Below are positions 36,379 through 45,709 of a stretch of DNA of 64,000 nt, in pieces (position 1 is the stretch's first letter; every line of letters begins with the position of its first letter). Under the pieces are notes generated by a model. The model searched no databases. It was not told the DNA's origin and saw only the letters and a program-made list of their open reading frames with translations. The position numbers and the translations under genes are program-made. The stretch is taken from contig NZ_UUPU01000014.1 in assembly GCF_900591205.1 (NCBI RefSeq), forward strand, positions 186,001-250,000, in the 5' to 3' direction. This DNA is from Pseudomonas viridiflava. GTDB lineage: Bacteria; Pseudomonadota; Gammaproteobacteria; Pseudomonadales; Pseudomonadaceae.

Positions 36379-37062
36379 ATGATCTCTGTATTGCTAGTCG
36401 ACGACGACCAGGAACTGACTGGAATGCTTAGCCAATACCTGGCGCGCGAAGGCTTTGAGGCCACGGCCGTGCACACGGGCGAGGAGGGCGAGGTGGAGGC
36501 GCTGTCGGGGCGCTACAGCATTGTGGTGCTGGACGTCATGTTGCCCCAGCGCTCGGGCATCGAGGTGCTCAGGCGCATCCGCGCCGTCAGCCAGGTGCCG
36601 GTGGTGTTGCTGACCGCCCGCGGCGACAACATCGACCGCATCACCGGCCTGGAACTCGGCGCCGATGACTATGTGCCCAAGCCCAGTTCCCCGGGCGAGT
36701 TGGTGGCCCGCCTGCGCGCCATCATGCGCAGAGTGCAGCCGGTGGGCCAGCCCATCACGGAGGTGATCAAGACCGGCGCGCTGATGTTGTGGCCGGGTAA
36801 GCGCCAGGCCCTGTGGAACGGTGCCGAGCTGGGCCTGACCAGCACGGAGTTCAGCCTGCTCGAAGAACTCGCCCGCAGCGCCGGGCAGGTGGTGAGCAAG
36901 AAGGCGCTGTCGTTGAACGCCTTGGGCTGCCCGTTGACGCGCTACGACCGGCGTATCGACGTGCATATCAGCAGCATCCGGCAAAAACTTGGGCCGCGCC
37001 CGGACGCCAAGGCGTGGATTCAGAGTGTGCGCGGCCTCGGCTATTTGTTGATTGCCGAATGA
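36379..37062 (+). CDS. OmpR-family response regulator (CpxR-like)
   Basis: A 227-aa protein starting at the ATG at 36379. Receiver domain: acidic D-D-D near residue 8, phospho-acceptor Asp in V-V-L-D-V-M-L-P, conserved Thr in L-T-A-R and Lys in V-P-K-P. The C-terminal winged helix ends R-R-I-D-V-H-I-S-S-I-R-Q-K and S-V-R-G-L-G-Y. The receiver resembles CpxR (G-L-E-L-G-A-D-D-Y). It shares an ATGA overlap with the sensor kinase. Target genes unknown. Confidence 0.9.
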   Translation: MISVLLVDDDQELTGMLSQYLAREGFEATAVHTGEEGEVEALSGRYSIVVLDVMLPQRSGIEVLRRIRAVSQVPVVLLTARGDNIDRITGLELGADDYVPKPSSPGELVARLRAIMRRVQPVGQPITEVIKTGALMLWPGKRQALWNGAELGLTSTEFSLLEELARSAGQVVSKKALSLNALGCPLTRYDRRIDVHISSIRQKLGPRPDAKAWIQSVRGLGYLLIAE

Positions 37063-38342
37063 TCAAACCCAGCTTGCTGTTCTGGAAGTTGTTTCTGGCC
37101 TTCTGGCTGGCGACCACCCTGACATTTCTGGTGGGGGTCGGCGTGCTTGAGCTGGCGCGTTTTCGGCCGAATGACCCACATGTGGAAGCCATGCTGGCGG
37201 CCGAAGCAAAGCTGCTGCAACAGTTCGGTGTCGAAGCGGCCGGCCAAATGCTCACGGTTTGGGAGCGTCCGGCGGATCAGGCCATCGGCGTCTATGACAG
37301 TACCGGTAAATTGCTGGTGGGCGCGCCCGTTACGCAGCCGGCCTATGAACAATCGGTGATCAGCAAAGAGGGGCTGGCGCTGTCGATCAAGTCCACCCAC
37401 GCCCCCGGTAAAGATCCCGGCAAGCCCTGGCACCAGATCCCACTGATTATTGGCACGCTGATGAGCGCGCTGTTCAGCGGTTACATGGCGTACTACCTGG
37501 CCTGGCCCCTGGCTCACCTGCGACGCGCAATGAGCGACGCGGCCCAGGGCCGCTTCGAAACCCGGGTCAAGCCCGCCATGGGCAGGCGCCGCGATGAAAT
37601 CGTCGACCTGGCCGAAGACTGCGACCGCATGGCCAACCAGTTGAAGGTACTGGTGGACGCCCAGCAGCACTTGCTGCATGACATCTCCCATGAGCTGCGC
37701 TCGCCGCTGACGCGCATGCAGGCGGCCATCGGCCTGTTGCGCCAGGACGTCGAACGCTTGGGAATGCTCGAACGCATTGAGCGCGAAGCCGAGCGCATGG
37801 ACACACTGATCGAGGCGCTGCTGACCCTCGCACGCCTGCAAGGTCGGCCCGAAAGCATCGAGCGCGAGCCCTTGGATATCGTCGAATTGCTGGTGATGAT
37901 TGTTGAGGATGCGCAGTTCGAAGCCGGGATCAAAGGTTGCCAGGTGCAACTGCATGCATGCCCGCCGTTTATCGCTTGCGTCAGCGGCGAGTTGATGTAC
38001 CGCTGTTTCGAGAATGTGATCCGCAATGCCGTGCGCTATACCCTCCCGGGCACCACTGTGCGGGTCTCGGCGCAGGTCAACTCCAAGGCCAACTGTCTGA
38101 ACGTACGGATCACTGATCAGGGGCCAGGTGTCGAAAATGACCGACTGCAAAGCATCTTCCATCCCTTCGAGCGTGGCGTGGGCGATGCCGGTGTGGGTTT
38201 TGGTCTGGGGCTGGCCATCGCCGCAAGGGCCGTGCAGATGCACGGCGGCAGCATCGAGGCGTGCAATGAGCCGGGTGGTGGGCTGACGGTGAAGATCCAC
38301 CTGCACAATGCGCGATCTTTACACGACATTACATTGGCTTGA
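37059..38342 (+). CDS. Sensor histidine kinase, partner of the OmpR-type regulator
   Basis: A 427-aa protein starting at the ATG overlapping the regulator stop. TM1 at about 10-32, a periplasmic segment of about 105 residues, TM2 at about 128-150, HAMP, then HisKA with H-D-I-S-H-E-L-R-S-P-L-T-R (phospho-His) and HATPase with N box (E-N-V-I-R-N-A-V-R-Y), D-Q-G-P-G-V and G-L-G-L-A-I-A. It phosphorylates the upstream regulator. The architecture fits CpxA-like envelope sensors. Signal unknown. Confidence 0.9.
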   Translation: MIKPSLLFWKLFLAFWLATTLTFLVGVGVLELARFRPNDPHVEAMLAAEAKLLQQFGVEAAGQMLTVWERPADQAIGVYDSTGKLLVGAPVTQPAYEQSVISKEGLALSIKSTHAPGKDPGKPWHQIPLIIGTLMSALFSGYMAYYLAWPLAHLRRAMSDAAQGRFETRVKPAMGRRRDEIVDLAEDCDRMANQLKVLVDAQQHLLHDISHELRSPLTRMQAAIGLLRQDVERLGMLERIEREAERMDTLIEALLTLARLQGRPESIEREPLDIVELLVMIVEDAQFEAGIKGCQVQLHACPPFIACVSGELMYRCFENVIRNAVRYTLPGTTVRVSAQVNSKANCLNVRITDQGPGVENDRLQSIFHPFERGVGDAGVGFGLGLAIAARAVQMHGGSIEACNEPGGGLTVKIHLHNARSLHDITLA

Positions 38343-38398
38343 CCGCCCTGTACGTCACGGCTCATTAGACTCATCGCCATGATTGAGTGGAGGTGGCG

Positions 38399-38845
38399 AT
38401 GTTTCAGGTGCATAAAAAAGGCTTTGTGTCCGGCCGCAAAATGGTCGACGGCCTGGTTCCGTACGACTTTTTTTGCGAAGACACCCCGGCGATCAATCTG
38501 TTTGTGTTTACCGGCGCTGCCACACCCGGCGCGACGGTTGCAGAGCAGACATTGTGGGGCTTCACCCGGCTGGAGCGGTTCGAGGCGATGACCAGCGCGT
38601 TGGTGGGCAACAAGCAGCACGCAGGCTGGTTTCAAAGCGTCAATGTGCTGACCGGGCCCAACCAGAACGGCACGCAAAGCGTGAAATTCCAGCGGGTGCT
38701 GAAAATCATCAAGCACGCCAGCGAAGCCCGCAAGGCCGACTACGAGATTCTGACCGATGAAGGCGATACCTACTTCACTCGGCAGACTGTCGCGGCCAAC
38801 AGTGCGCAGACCGTCATCTACTCGGCCGAATGCGCGGCCATATAA
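38399..38845 (+). CDS. Hypothetical protein, 148 aa
   Basis: Starts at the ATG at 38399 with GGAGGT 7 nt before. A soluble protein with an alternating hydrophobic pattern suggesting a beta-barrel or beta-sandwich fold. No motif recognised, and no signal peptide. Its last codons overlap the end of the decayed amidohydrolase on the other strand. Single gene with its own promoter region of about 55 bp after the kinase gene. Confidence 0.55.
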   Translation: MFQVHKKGFVSGRKMVDGLVPYDFFCEDTPAINLFVFTGAATPGATVAEQTLWGFTRLERFEAMTSALVGNKQHAGWFQSVNVLTGPNQNGTQSVKFQRVLKIIKHASEARKADYEILTDEGDTYFTRQTVAANSAQTVIYSAECAAI

Positions 38846-39469
38846 GTCAGGGTCATCCGGCTCAAGGCACGAATCCCCACCGCCAGGCTCGGGTCATCCA
38901 CCTGGAAACCCGGTGAGTGCGTGGGCCATATGGTCTTGCCCTCCAGTGCAGGCGGGGTGACGCCCACGCGCATGAAAATGCCGGGGATCTGGCGGGCGTA
39001 TTCGGCAACGTCATCGGCGCCATAGGTGCCGTTGTCGATCCGTAGCGGCGTGCTCGATACCTGTTGCAGCACGGGCATCAACGCGTCAACCCGCGCGGTG
39101 TTGTTGTAGCCGGCGCGGTCATTGCCGGGCAGGTATCCACCTTGGCAATGCCCAGCGCCATGGCCATAGGCGCATGGTGGCCGCACGCATGCACCACGCC
39201 CACCTCCTGGCCACGGCTGCGAAAGTCGCCGCCTTCATCTTTGCTGCGCACTGTCGAGGCGTAGGGGAGGCCGGTTTGTCGTCCAGCCAATACCAGGCGA
39301 ACAACCCGACGAGCACCGGCGCAATACCGGTGATCACGAACACCCATTGCCTGCCGGTAAACCCGCCGACCCCGGCAATCCACACCACTGATTCCGCCAT
39401 GCGCCACATCCTCCAATGGGTTACGTGGCTACCCGTATCCCCATGGCCCGACGCGAAAAATAAGAACAT
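38818..39469 (-). pseudogene. Decayed composite of an MFS transporter fragment and an M20 amidohydrolase
   Basis: Three frames on the minus strand carry gene pieces in order. First (about 39,390-39,270) is a membrane segment G-R-Q-W-V-F-V-I-T-G-I-A-P-V-L-V-G, then W-Y-W-L-D-D-K-P, typical of the sixth-helix region of MFS anion/aromatic-acid permeases. Second (about 39,260-39,130) is H-A-C-G-H-H-A-P-M-A-M-A-L-G, the metal site of M20 amidohydrolases. Third (about 39,130-38,820) is the amidohydrolase C terminus, with Y-G-A-D-D-V-A-E-Y and P-T-H-S-P-G-F-Q-V-D. Frames change between them and most of both genes is missing, so none can be functional. Confidence 0.75.
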
Positions 39470-39630
39470 CGACAGCTAAGGTTATGCCCACCGCTTGTTA
39501 CTTTTGCCCCCTGTTGGGGCGATTTCTGCGCTGTTTGGTAGCAGGTGCCTGAGTGTGATGGGTAACGCGTTTGCCTGCATTGTTCACCTATTTATGCCGA
39601 ATCAAGCACTTGGCTGATTACCTGGCCACT

Positions 39631-39646
39631 TGGCACACATCCTGCT
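39631..39646 (+). promoter_or_regulatory. Sigma54 (RpoN)-type promoter
   Basis: TGGCAC-N7-TGCT, with the GG and GC dinucleotides correctly spaced, fits the -24/-12 consensus TGGCACG-N4-TTGCW at all but two of the conserved positions. It lies 50 bp upstream of the GntR-type gene that opens the nitrogen-scavenging cluster, so control by nitrogen status is possible. The activator site is not identified. Confidence 0.6.
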
Positions 39647-39666
39647 TTTTTGCATTCGTGGATAAT

Positions 39667-39676
39667 TGGATACAAA
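39667..39676 (+). promoter_or_regulatory. Candidate operator of the GntR/FadR-type regulator
   Basis: TTGGATACAA is a palindrome with one mismatch (TTGTATACAA type), the form bound by many FCD-domain GntR regulators. It sits between the sigma54-type promoter and the regulator start, where binding would block transcription. Confidence 0.5.
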
Positions 39677-39695
39677 AATTCAAAAGGTGCTGCCG

Positions 39696-40364
39696 ATGCA
39701 ATTTGCCCCCGCTTACGTTGACCGCCAGCCCCTGACGGCCGAGGAGGAAGCCTACAACTTCCTGCTGGAGGCCATTTGTGGCGGCCGCTACCGCAAGGGC
39801 GACCGGCTGATTGCCGAAGACATTGCCAGCGAAATCGGCATGAGCCGCATGCCGGTGCGCGAGGCGTTTCGCCGCCTGGATGCCCAGGGGCTGGTGACCC
39901 TGCGGCCCAATCGCGGAGCGATTGTCAGCGGCCTGGATATCGACGAACTGCACGAGGTGTTCGAAATGCGCAGCGCCCTCGAGGGGCTGGCGGTGCGGGT
40001 TGCCGTAGGCCGGATCGGCGAACGCCAACTGGCAGCCCTGGAGCGCTTGCTGGATGAGATGGACGACTACCGCGACGAAAGTGCCGAGTGGGTCAGCCGC
40101 CACCGCGCCTTCCATGAATACCTGTGCAGCCTCAGCGGCCGCCCGCGCTTGATGAAGCAGATTTCGGCGCTGTACTCGCTGGTGGAAGCGCCCATGCGCC
40201 TGTGGTTGCAGCACGGCGACAAACCCCTGAGCGCACGCCAGGAACACGCGGTGATTCTCGATGCGATACGCGCCGGTGATGCGGCCCGCGCCGAAGCCGT
40301 GGTACGCGAACACATCGAAGGCACGGTGCCGGCGCTGATCCAATTCCTGCAAACCGAAAAATAA
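39696..40364 (+). CDS. GntR-family regulator with FCD effector domain
   Basis: A 222-aa protein starting at the ATG at 39696. N-terminal winged helix with D-I-A-S-E-I-G-M-S-R-M-P-V-R-E-A-F-R-R-L; FCD domain (about 85-215) with the metal-binding Asp/His positions R-H-R-A-F-H-E-Y and E-H-x-V-I-L-D-A-I. FCD regulators usually sense small carboxylic or amino acids. Placed first in a run of genes for amino-acid and polyamine-type uptake, so it probably represses that run. Confidence 0.88.
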   Translation: MQFAPAYVDRQPLTAEEEAYNFLLEAICGGRYRKGDRLIAEDIASEIGMSRMPVREAFRRLDAQGLVTLRPNRGAIVSGLDIDELHEVFEMRSALEGLAVRVAVGRIGERQLAALERLLDEMDDYRDESAEWVSRHRAFHEYLCSLSGRPRLMKQISALYSLVEAPMRLWLQHGDKPLSARQEHAVILDAIRAGDAARAEAVVREHIEGTVPALIQFLQTEK

Positions 40365-40427
40365 TAACGCTGTCGTGTTTTGACGTTGAGTCCTGCCCCG
40401 TTATTCAACGAACTGGAGTGTCTGGTC

Positions 40428-41234
40428 ATGCATAAACGCCGTGCCTTGCTGGTGGCTGTCGCCCTCGGCCTCTGTACTCAATGGGCGGTTGCCGCGCCGC
40501 AGGTGCCGGAGCGCCTGCAGAGCGTCGACAAGCTGGTGTATTGCTCGGGGATGGATTCTCCGCCCCTGGTGTCCTTCGACGAAGCCCAAAAACCACGCGG
40601 GCTCACGGTTGACCTGGGGCTGGAAATCGCCAAGCGCCTGGGCGACAAACACGTGCAATGGCGGGTGATTCCGTTCTCCGGGCTGGTGCCGGCGTTGCTC
40701 GCCCAGCAGTGCGACATGATCGTCGACCAACTGTTCGACAAGCCCGAGCGGCGCCAAGTGATCGACATCGTCAACTACATGTATTCCAGCCAGTCGGTGG
40801 TGGTGCCCAAGGGCAACCCCAAGGGCATCAAGGCGCTGGATGATCTGTCCGGGCACAAGGTCGCGGTGCTCAACGGCTCCACGATCAAGACCCTGCTCGA
40901 TACCCAGAACGAGAGCCTGGCCAAGGCCGGCAAGCCGCCGATGAAACTGGTGGTCTACAACACCGACACCGACGCCTTCCAGGCCCTGCGCATCAGCCAG
41001 GTCGATGCCTACGGCACTACCGTGGAAACCGCCGGTTATTACGCGGCGATGGCCCCGGACCTGTTCCAGGAAGGTGTGCCGGCGTTCAGTCGCATCCTCA
41101 CCGGCCTGGGCCTGCGCAAGGACGACCCGCAACTGAGCGCCGCCGTGCAGCAGGTGATCAGCGACATGCGCAGCGATGGCAGCTACCTGCAGTTGCTGAG
41201 CAAATGGCACGTGGGCAGCGACACACTCGACTGA
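40428..41234 (+). CDS. Polar amino-acid ABC transporter, periplasmic binding protein
   Basis: A 268-aa protein starting at the ATG at 40428. Signal peptide about 1-22 (ending W-A-V-A-A). SBP_bac_3 fold: G-M-D-S-P-P-L-V-S-F-D near the start, G-L-T-V-D-L-G-L-E-I-A, and the hinge segment V-A-V-L-N-G-S-T. It delivers a polar amino acid or derivative to the permease encoded 12 bp downstream. Ligand not predictable. Confidence 0.88.
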   Translation: MHKRRALLVAVALGLCTQWAVAAPQVPERLQSVDKLVYCSGMDSPPLVSFDEAQKPRGLTVDLGLEIAKRLGDKHVQWRVIPFSGLVPALLAQQCDMIVDQLFDKPERRQVIDIVNYMYSSQSVVVPKGNPKGIKALDDLSGHKVAVLNGSTIKTLLDTQNESLAKAGKPPMKLVVYNTDTDAFQALRISQVDAYGTTVETAGYYAAMAPDLFQEGVPAFSRILTGLGLRKDDPQLSAAVQQVISDMRSDGSYLQLLSKWHVGSDTLD

Positions 41235-41246
41235 GGCAAACCGGCG

Positions 41247-42023
41247 ATGAATTTCAATTGGGATGTGTTCTGGCAGTACCTGCTGCAACCCAGCGGGGTG
41301 TACCTCACCGGGCTCTGGCTGACCTGCCTGATCGCGGTGTCGGCGATGCTGCTGGGCTGCGCGCTGGGGCTGGCGGCGGCGCTGTTGCGCTTGTCGAAGA
41401 ACCCGCTGTTGCACCTGCCGGTGCGGTTTTACGTGTGGCTGATGCGCGGCACGCCGTTGCTGGTGCAGATCGTGTTTCTGTACACGGCGCTGGCAGCGGG
41501 TGGGATCTTCCGTTTTGAGGATATCGAGCTGTTCGGTCTGATTGTGCCCGGCAATATCCAGGCGGCAATCATCGCCCTGGGCCTCAACGAAGGCGCGTAC
41601 ATGGCCGAGATCATTCGCGCGGGTATCGGCGCAGTGGACAAGGGCCAATACGAGGCCGGCCGCTCGCTGGGCATGGGCTTCGCCAAGCTGATGCGGCGCA
41701 TCGTGCTGCCCCAGGCGTTCCGGGTGATCGTGCCGCCGCTGGGCAATGAGTTCAACGTGATGCTCAAGAACACCACCCTGGTCAGCGTGATCGGGGTGCA
41801 GGAGTTACTGCTCAGCACTCAGATGATCACCTCGGCGACGTTCCGCGTGTTCGAGTTGTACTTGGTGGTCGCCCTGTACTTCTTGACGCTGACCACCCTG
41901 TGGGGGTTTTTCCAGCGCTGGCTCGAAGCACGCTTCAGCCAGTCCGACCGGCCCTCTGCGCCGCCACCGGCAGCCAGCCGCATGTTCGGGCGCAGCACCT
42001 TGAAACTGCTGAGGGGACGATAA
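41247..42023 (+). CDS. Polar amino-acid ABC transporter, permease
   Basis: A 258-aa inner-membrane protein of the HisM/GlnP family with five membrane segments. It has the N-terminal family signature Y-L-T-G-L-W-L-T near residue 18 and the EAA loop [10 protein letters not shown] near 138, which docks the ATPase. Since HisM-type permeases normally form dimers and only one is encoded here, a homodimer is likely. The ATPase gene starts 3 nt later. Confidence 0.9.
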   Translation: MNFNWDVFWQYLLQPSGVYLTGLWLTCLIAVSAMLLGCALGLAAALLRLSKNPLLHLPVRFYVWLMRGTPLLVQIVFLYTALAAGGIFRFEDIELFGLIVPGNIQAAIIALGLNEGAYMAEIIRAGIGAVDKGQYEAGRSLGMGFAKLMRRIVLPQAFRVIVPPLGNEFNVMLKNTTLVSVIGVQELLLSTQMITSATFRVFELYLVVALYFLTLTTLWGFFQRWLEARFSQSDRPSAPPPAASRMFGRSTLKLLRGR

Positions 42024-42025
42024 CC

Positions 42026-43917
<1,892 letters not shown>

Positions 43918-43934
43918 ATCGAAGAGCCTTTGCC

Positions 43935-45545
43935 ATGTTGAAATTTTCTGCTCACGAGTACCCCTATCCGTCGCAACGCCAAAGCGTATTTGCCCGCCGC
44001 GGCATGGTCGCGGCTTCACAACCGCTGGCCGCCCAGGCCGGTATCGAAATCATGCAAAAGGGCGGCAATGCGATTGACGCCGCCATTGCCACGGCGGCGG
44101 CTTTGACCGTGGTGGAGCCCACCGGCTGCGGCCTGGGCGGCGATGCGTTTGCCTTGGTCTGGTGCAAGGGCCAGTTGCATGGCCTGAACGGCAATGGCCA
44201 CGCACCGGCGGCCTTGAGTATCGAGGCGGTCAAGGCGGCGGGGCATGACCGGATGCCGCTGTATGGCTGGACCCCGGTAACGGTGCCCGGTTGCCCGTCG
44301 GCCTGGGCGGAGCTGTCGCAACGCTTCGGCAAACTGCCATTTGCCGAGCTGCTGCAACCGGCAATCAGTCTGGCGCGAGAGGGTTTTCCCCTGTCGCCGG
44401 TGGTCGCCCATCAATGGCAGATCGCCGTGGACGAATTCACCCCCCACCGCGATCCGGTGCTGGACGCCTGGTTCGAGACCTTCCTGATCGAGGGCCGCGC
44501 ACCCCGAGCCGGGGAGATTTTCCGCAACCCAGCCCAGGCGCGCACCCTGGAGGAATTGGCCGCCACCCGTTGCGAAAGCCTGTATCGCGGCGCGCTGGCC
44601 GAGCGCCTGGATGCCCACTCCCGCGCCAGCGGCGGCTACCTGCGTGCCGGCGATCTGAAGGATTACCGTGCGCAGTGGGTAGCGCCGATCCACATCAACT
44701 ATCGCGGGGTCGACGTCTGGGAAATCCCGCCGAGCGGCCAAGGCTTGGTGGCGCTGATGGCGCTGAAAATCCTCGAAGGCTTCAGCTTTGATCACCGCGA
44801 CAGCCACCAGACCTGGCATCGCCAGTTGGAGGCGATGAAGCTCGCCTACAGCGACGGCCTGCACTACATCACCGACCCGCAGCACATGCGCGTGGCGGTC
44901 GCCGATCTGTTGAGCGACGCTTACAGCACCCGCCGCCGTGAGCAGATCGGCGAACAGGCGCAACCGCCCACACCCGGCGACCCCCACGCCAGCGGCACGG
45001 TGTACCTGGCCACGGCGGACGCCGACGGCAATATGGTCTCGTTTATCCAGAGCAACTACCACGGCTTCGGCTCCGGTGTGGTGCTGCCCGACAGCGGCAT
45101 TGCCCTGCAGAATCGCGGGCAGGAATTCAGCCTCGACCCGGCCCACGCCAACTGCCTGGCACCGGGCAAGAAAACCTTCCATACCATCATCCCCGGCTTC
45201 CTCAGCCAAGGCGGCGAGGCCCTCGGGCCGTTCGGCGTGATGGGCGGCTATATGCAGCCCCAGGGCCATGTGCAAATGGTGATGAACCTCGTGGACTTCG
45301 GGCTTAACCCCCAGACCGCGCTGGATGCGCCACGCTGGCAATGGCTGGGCGACATGAAGGTCGGCATCGAACAGGGCGCCTCACGCGACCTGGCCAATGC
45401 CCTGGCACGGCGGGGGCACAAGGTGCAGGTCGACAGCGACCTCACTGACTATGGACGCGGGCAGATCATCCTGCGCGACCCGGTCAGCGGGGTGCTGTGC
45501 GGCGGCACCGAGCCGCGGGCGGATTCGCATATCGCGGTGTGGTAA
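43935..45545 (+). CDS. Gamma-glutamyltransferase family enzyme
   Basis: A 536-aa Ntn-hydrolase precursor starting at the ATG at 43935 with GAAGAG. N-terminal region: G-M-V-A-A-S-Q-P-L-A and G-G-N-A-I-D-A-A-I-A, typical of the large subunit. The self-cleavage/nucleophile Thr lies in A-S-G-T-V-Y-L-A-T-A-D (about residue 355), and the small subunit contains G-S-G-V-V-L and F-G-V-M-G-G. No signal peptide is evident, so it is probably cytoplasmic, unlike the classical periplasmic enzyme. It would hydrolyse or transfer the gamma-glutamyl group of substrates brought in by the neighbouring transporters. Confidence 0.9.
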   Translation: MLKFSAHEYPYPSQRQSVFARRGMVAASQPLAAQAGIEIMQKGGNAIDAAIATAAALTVVEPTGCGLGGDAFALVWCKGQLHGLNGNGHAPAALSIEAVKAAGHDRMPLYGWTPVTVPGCPSAWAELSQRFGKLPFAELLQPAISLAREGFPLSPVVAHQWQIAVDEFTPHRDPVLDAWFETFLIEGRAPRAGEIFRNPAQARTLEELAATRCESLYRGALAERLDAHSRASGGYLRAGDLKDYRAQWVAPIHINYRGVDVWEIPPSGQGLVALMALKILEGFSFDHRDSHQTWHRQLEAMKLAYSDGLHYITDPQHMRVAVADLLSDAYSTRRREQIGEQAQPPTPGDPHASGTVYLATADADGNMVSFIQSNYHGFGSGVVLPDSGIALQNRGQEFSLDPAHANCLAPGKKTFHTIIPGFLSQGGEALGPFGVMGGYMQPQGHVQMVMNLVDFGLNPQTALDAPRWQWLGDMKVGIEQGASRDLANALARRGHKVQVDSDLTDYGRGQIILRDPVSGVLCGGTEPRADSHIAVW

Positions 45546-45562
45546 GGCGCACTATCCGCTGT

Positions 45563-45592
45563 TGTGGCGAGCGGGCTTGCCCGCTCGCCACA
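45563..45592. repeat. REP-type palindrome
   Basis: TGTGGCGAGCGGGC followed by a TT centre and its exact complement, a 30-bp perfect inverted repeat just after the gamma-glutamyltransferase stop. It has the G/C-rich core common in P. fluorescens intergenic repeats and can also act as a terminator for the operon. Confidence 0.8.
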
Positions 45593-45610
45593 TAGGCGGG
45601 TGTTAGCCTT

Positions 45611-45659
45611 AAAAGGGGGATTGCTGAAAAAATAATTGAATTACGCTGTCCCCTTTTTT
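45611..45659 (+). terminator. Long-loop hairpin before the siderophore receptor gene
   Basis: AAAAGGGG (45611-45618) pairs with CCCCTTTT (45650-45657), followed by more T residues. The 31-base loop is long, so termination is uncertain. Confidence 0.35.
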
Positions 45660-45709
45660 CACTTCGCCTGTCATTCCAGGTAAGTGAACAAAATCGAGAG
45701 CTTCCTCCA

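Noticed and set aside
45625..45650. Possible Fur box in front of the siderophore receptor gene (A/T-rich ATAATTGAATTA)
   Set aside because: Only about half of the 19 consensus positions fit in the best register, so it was not listed as a site.
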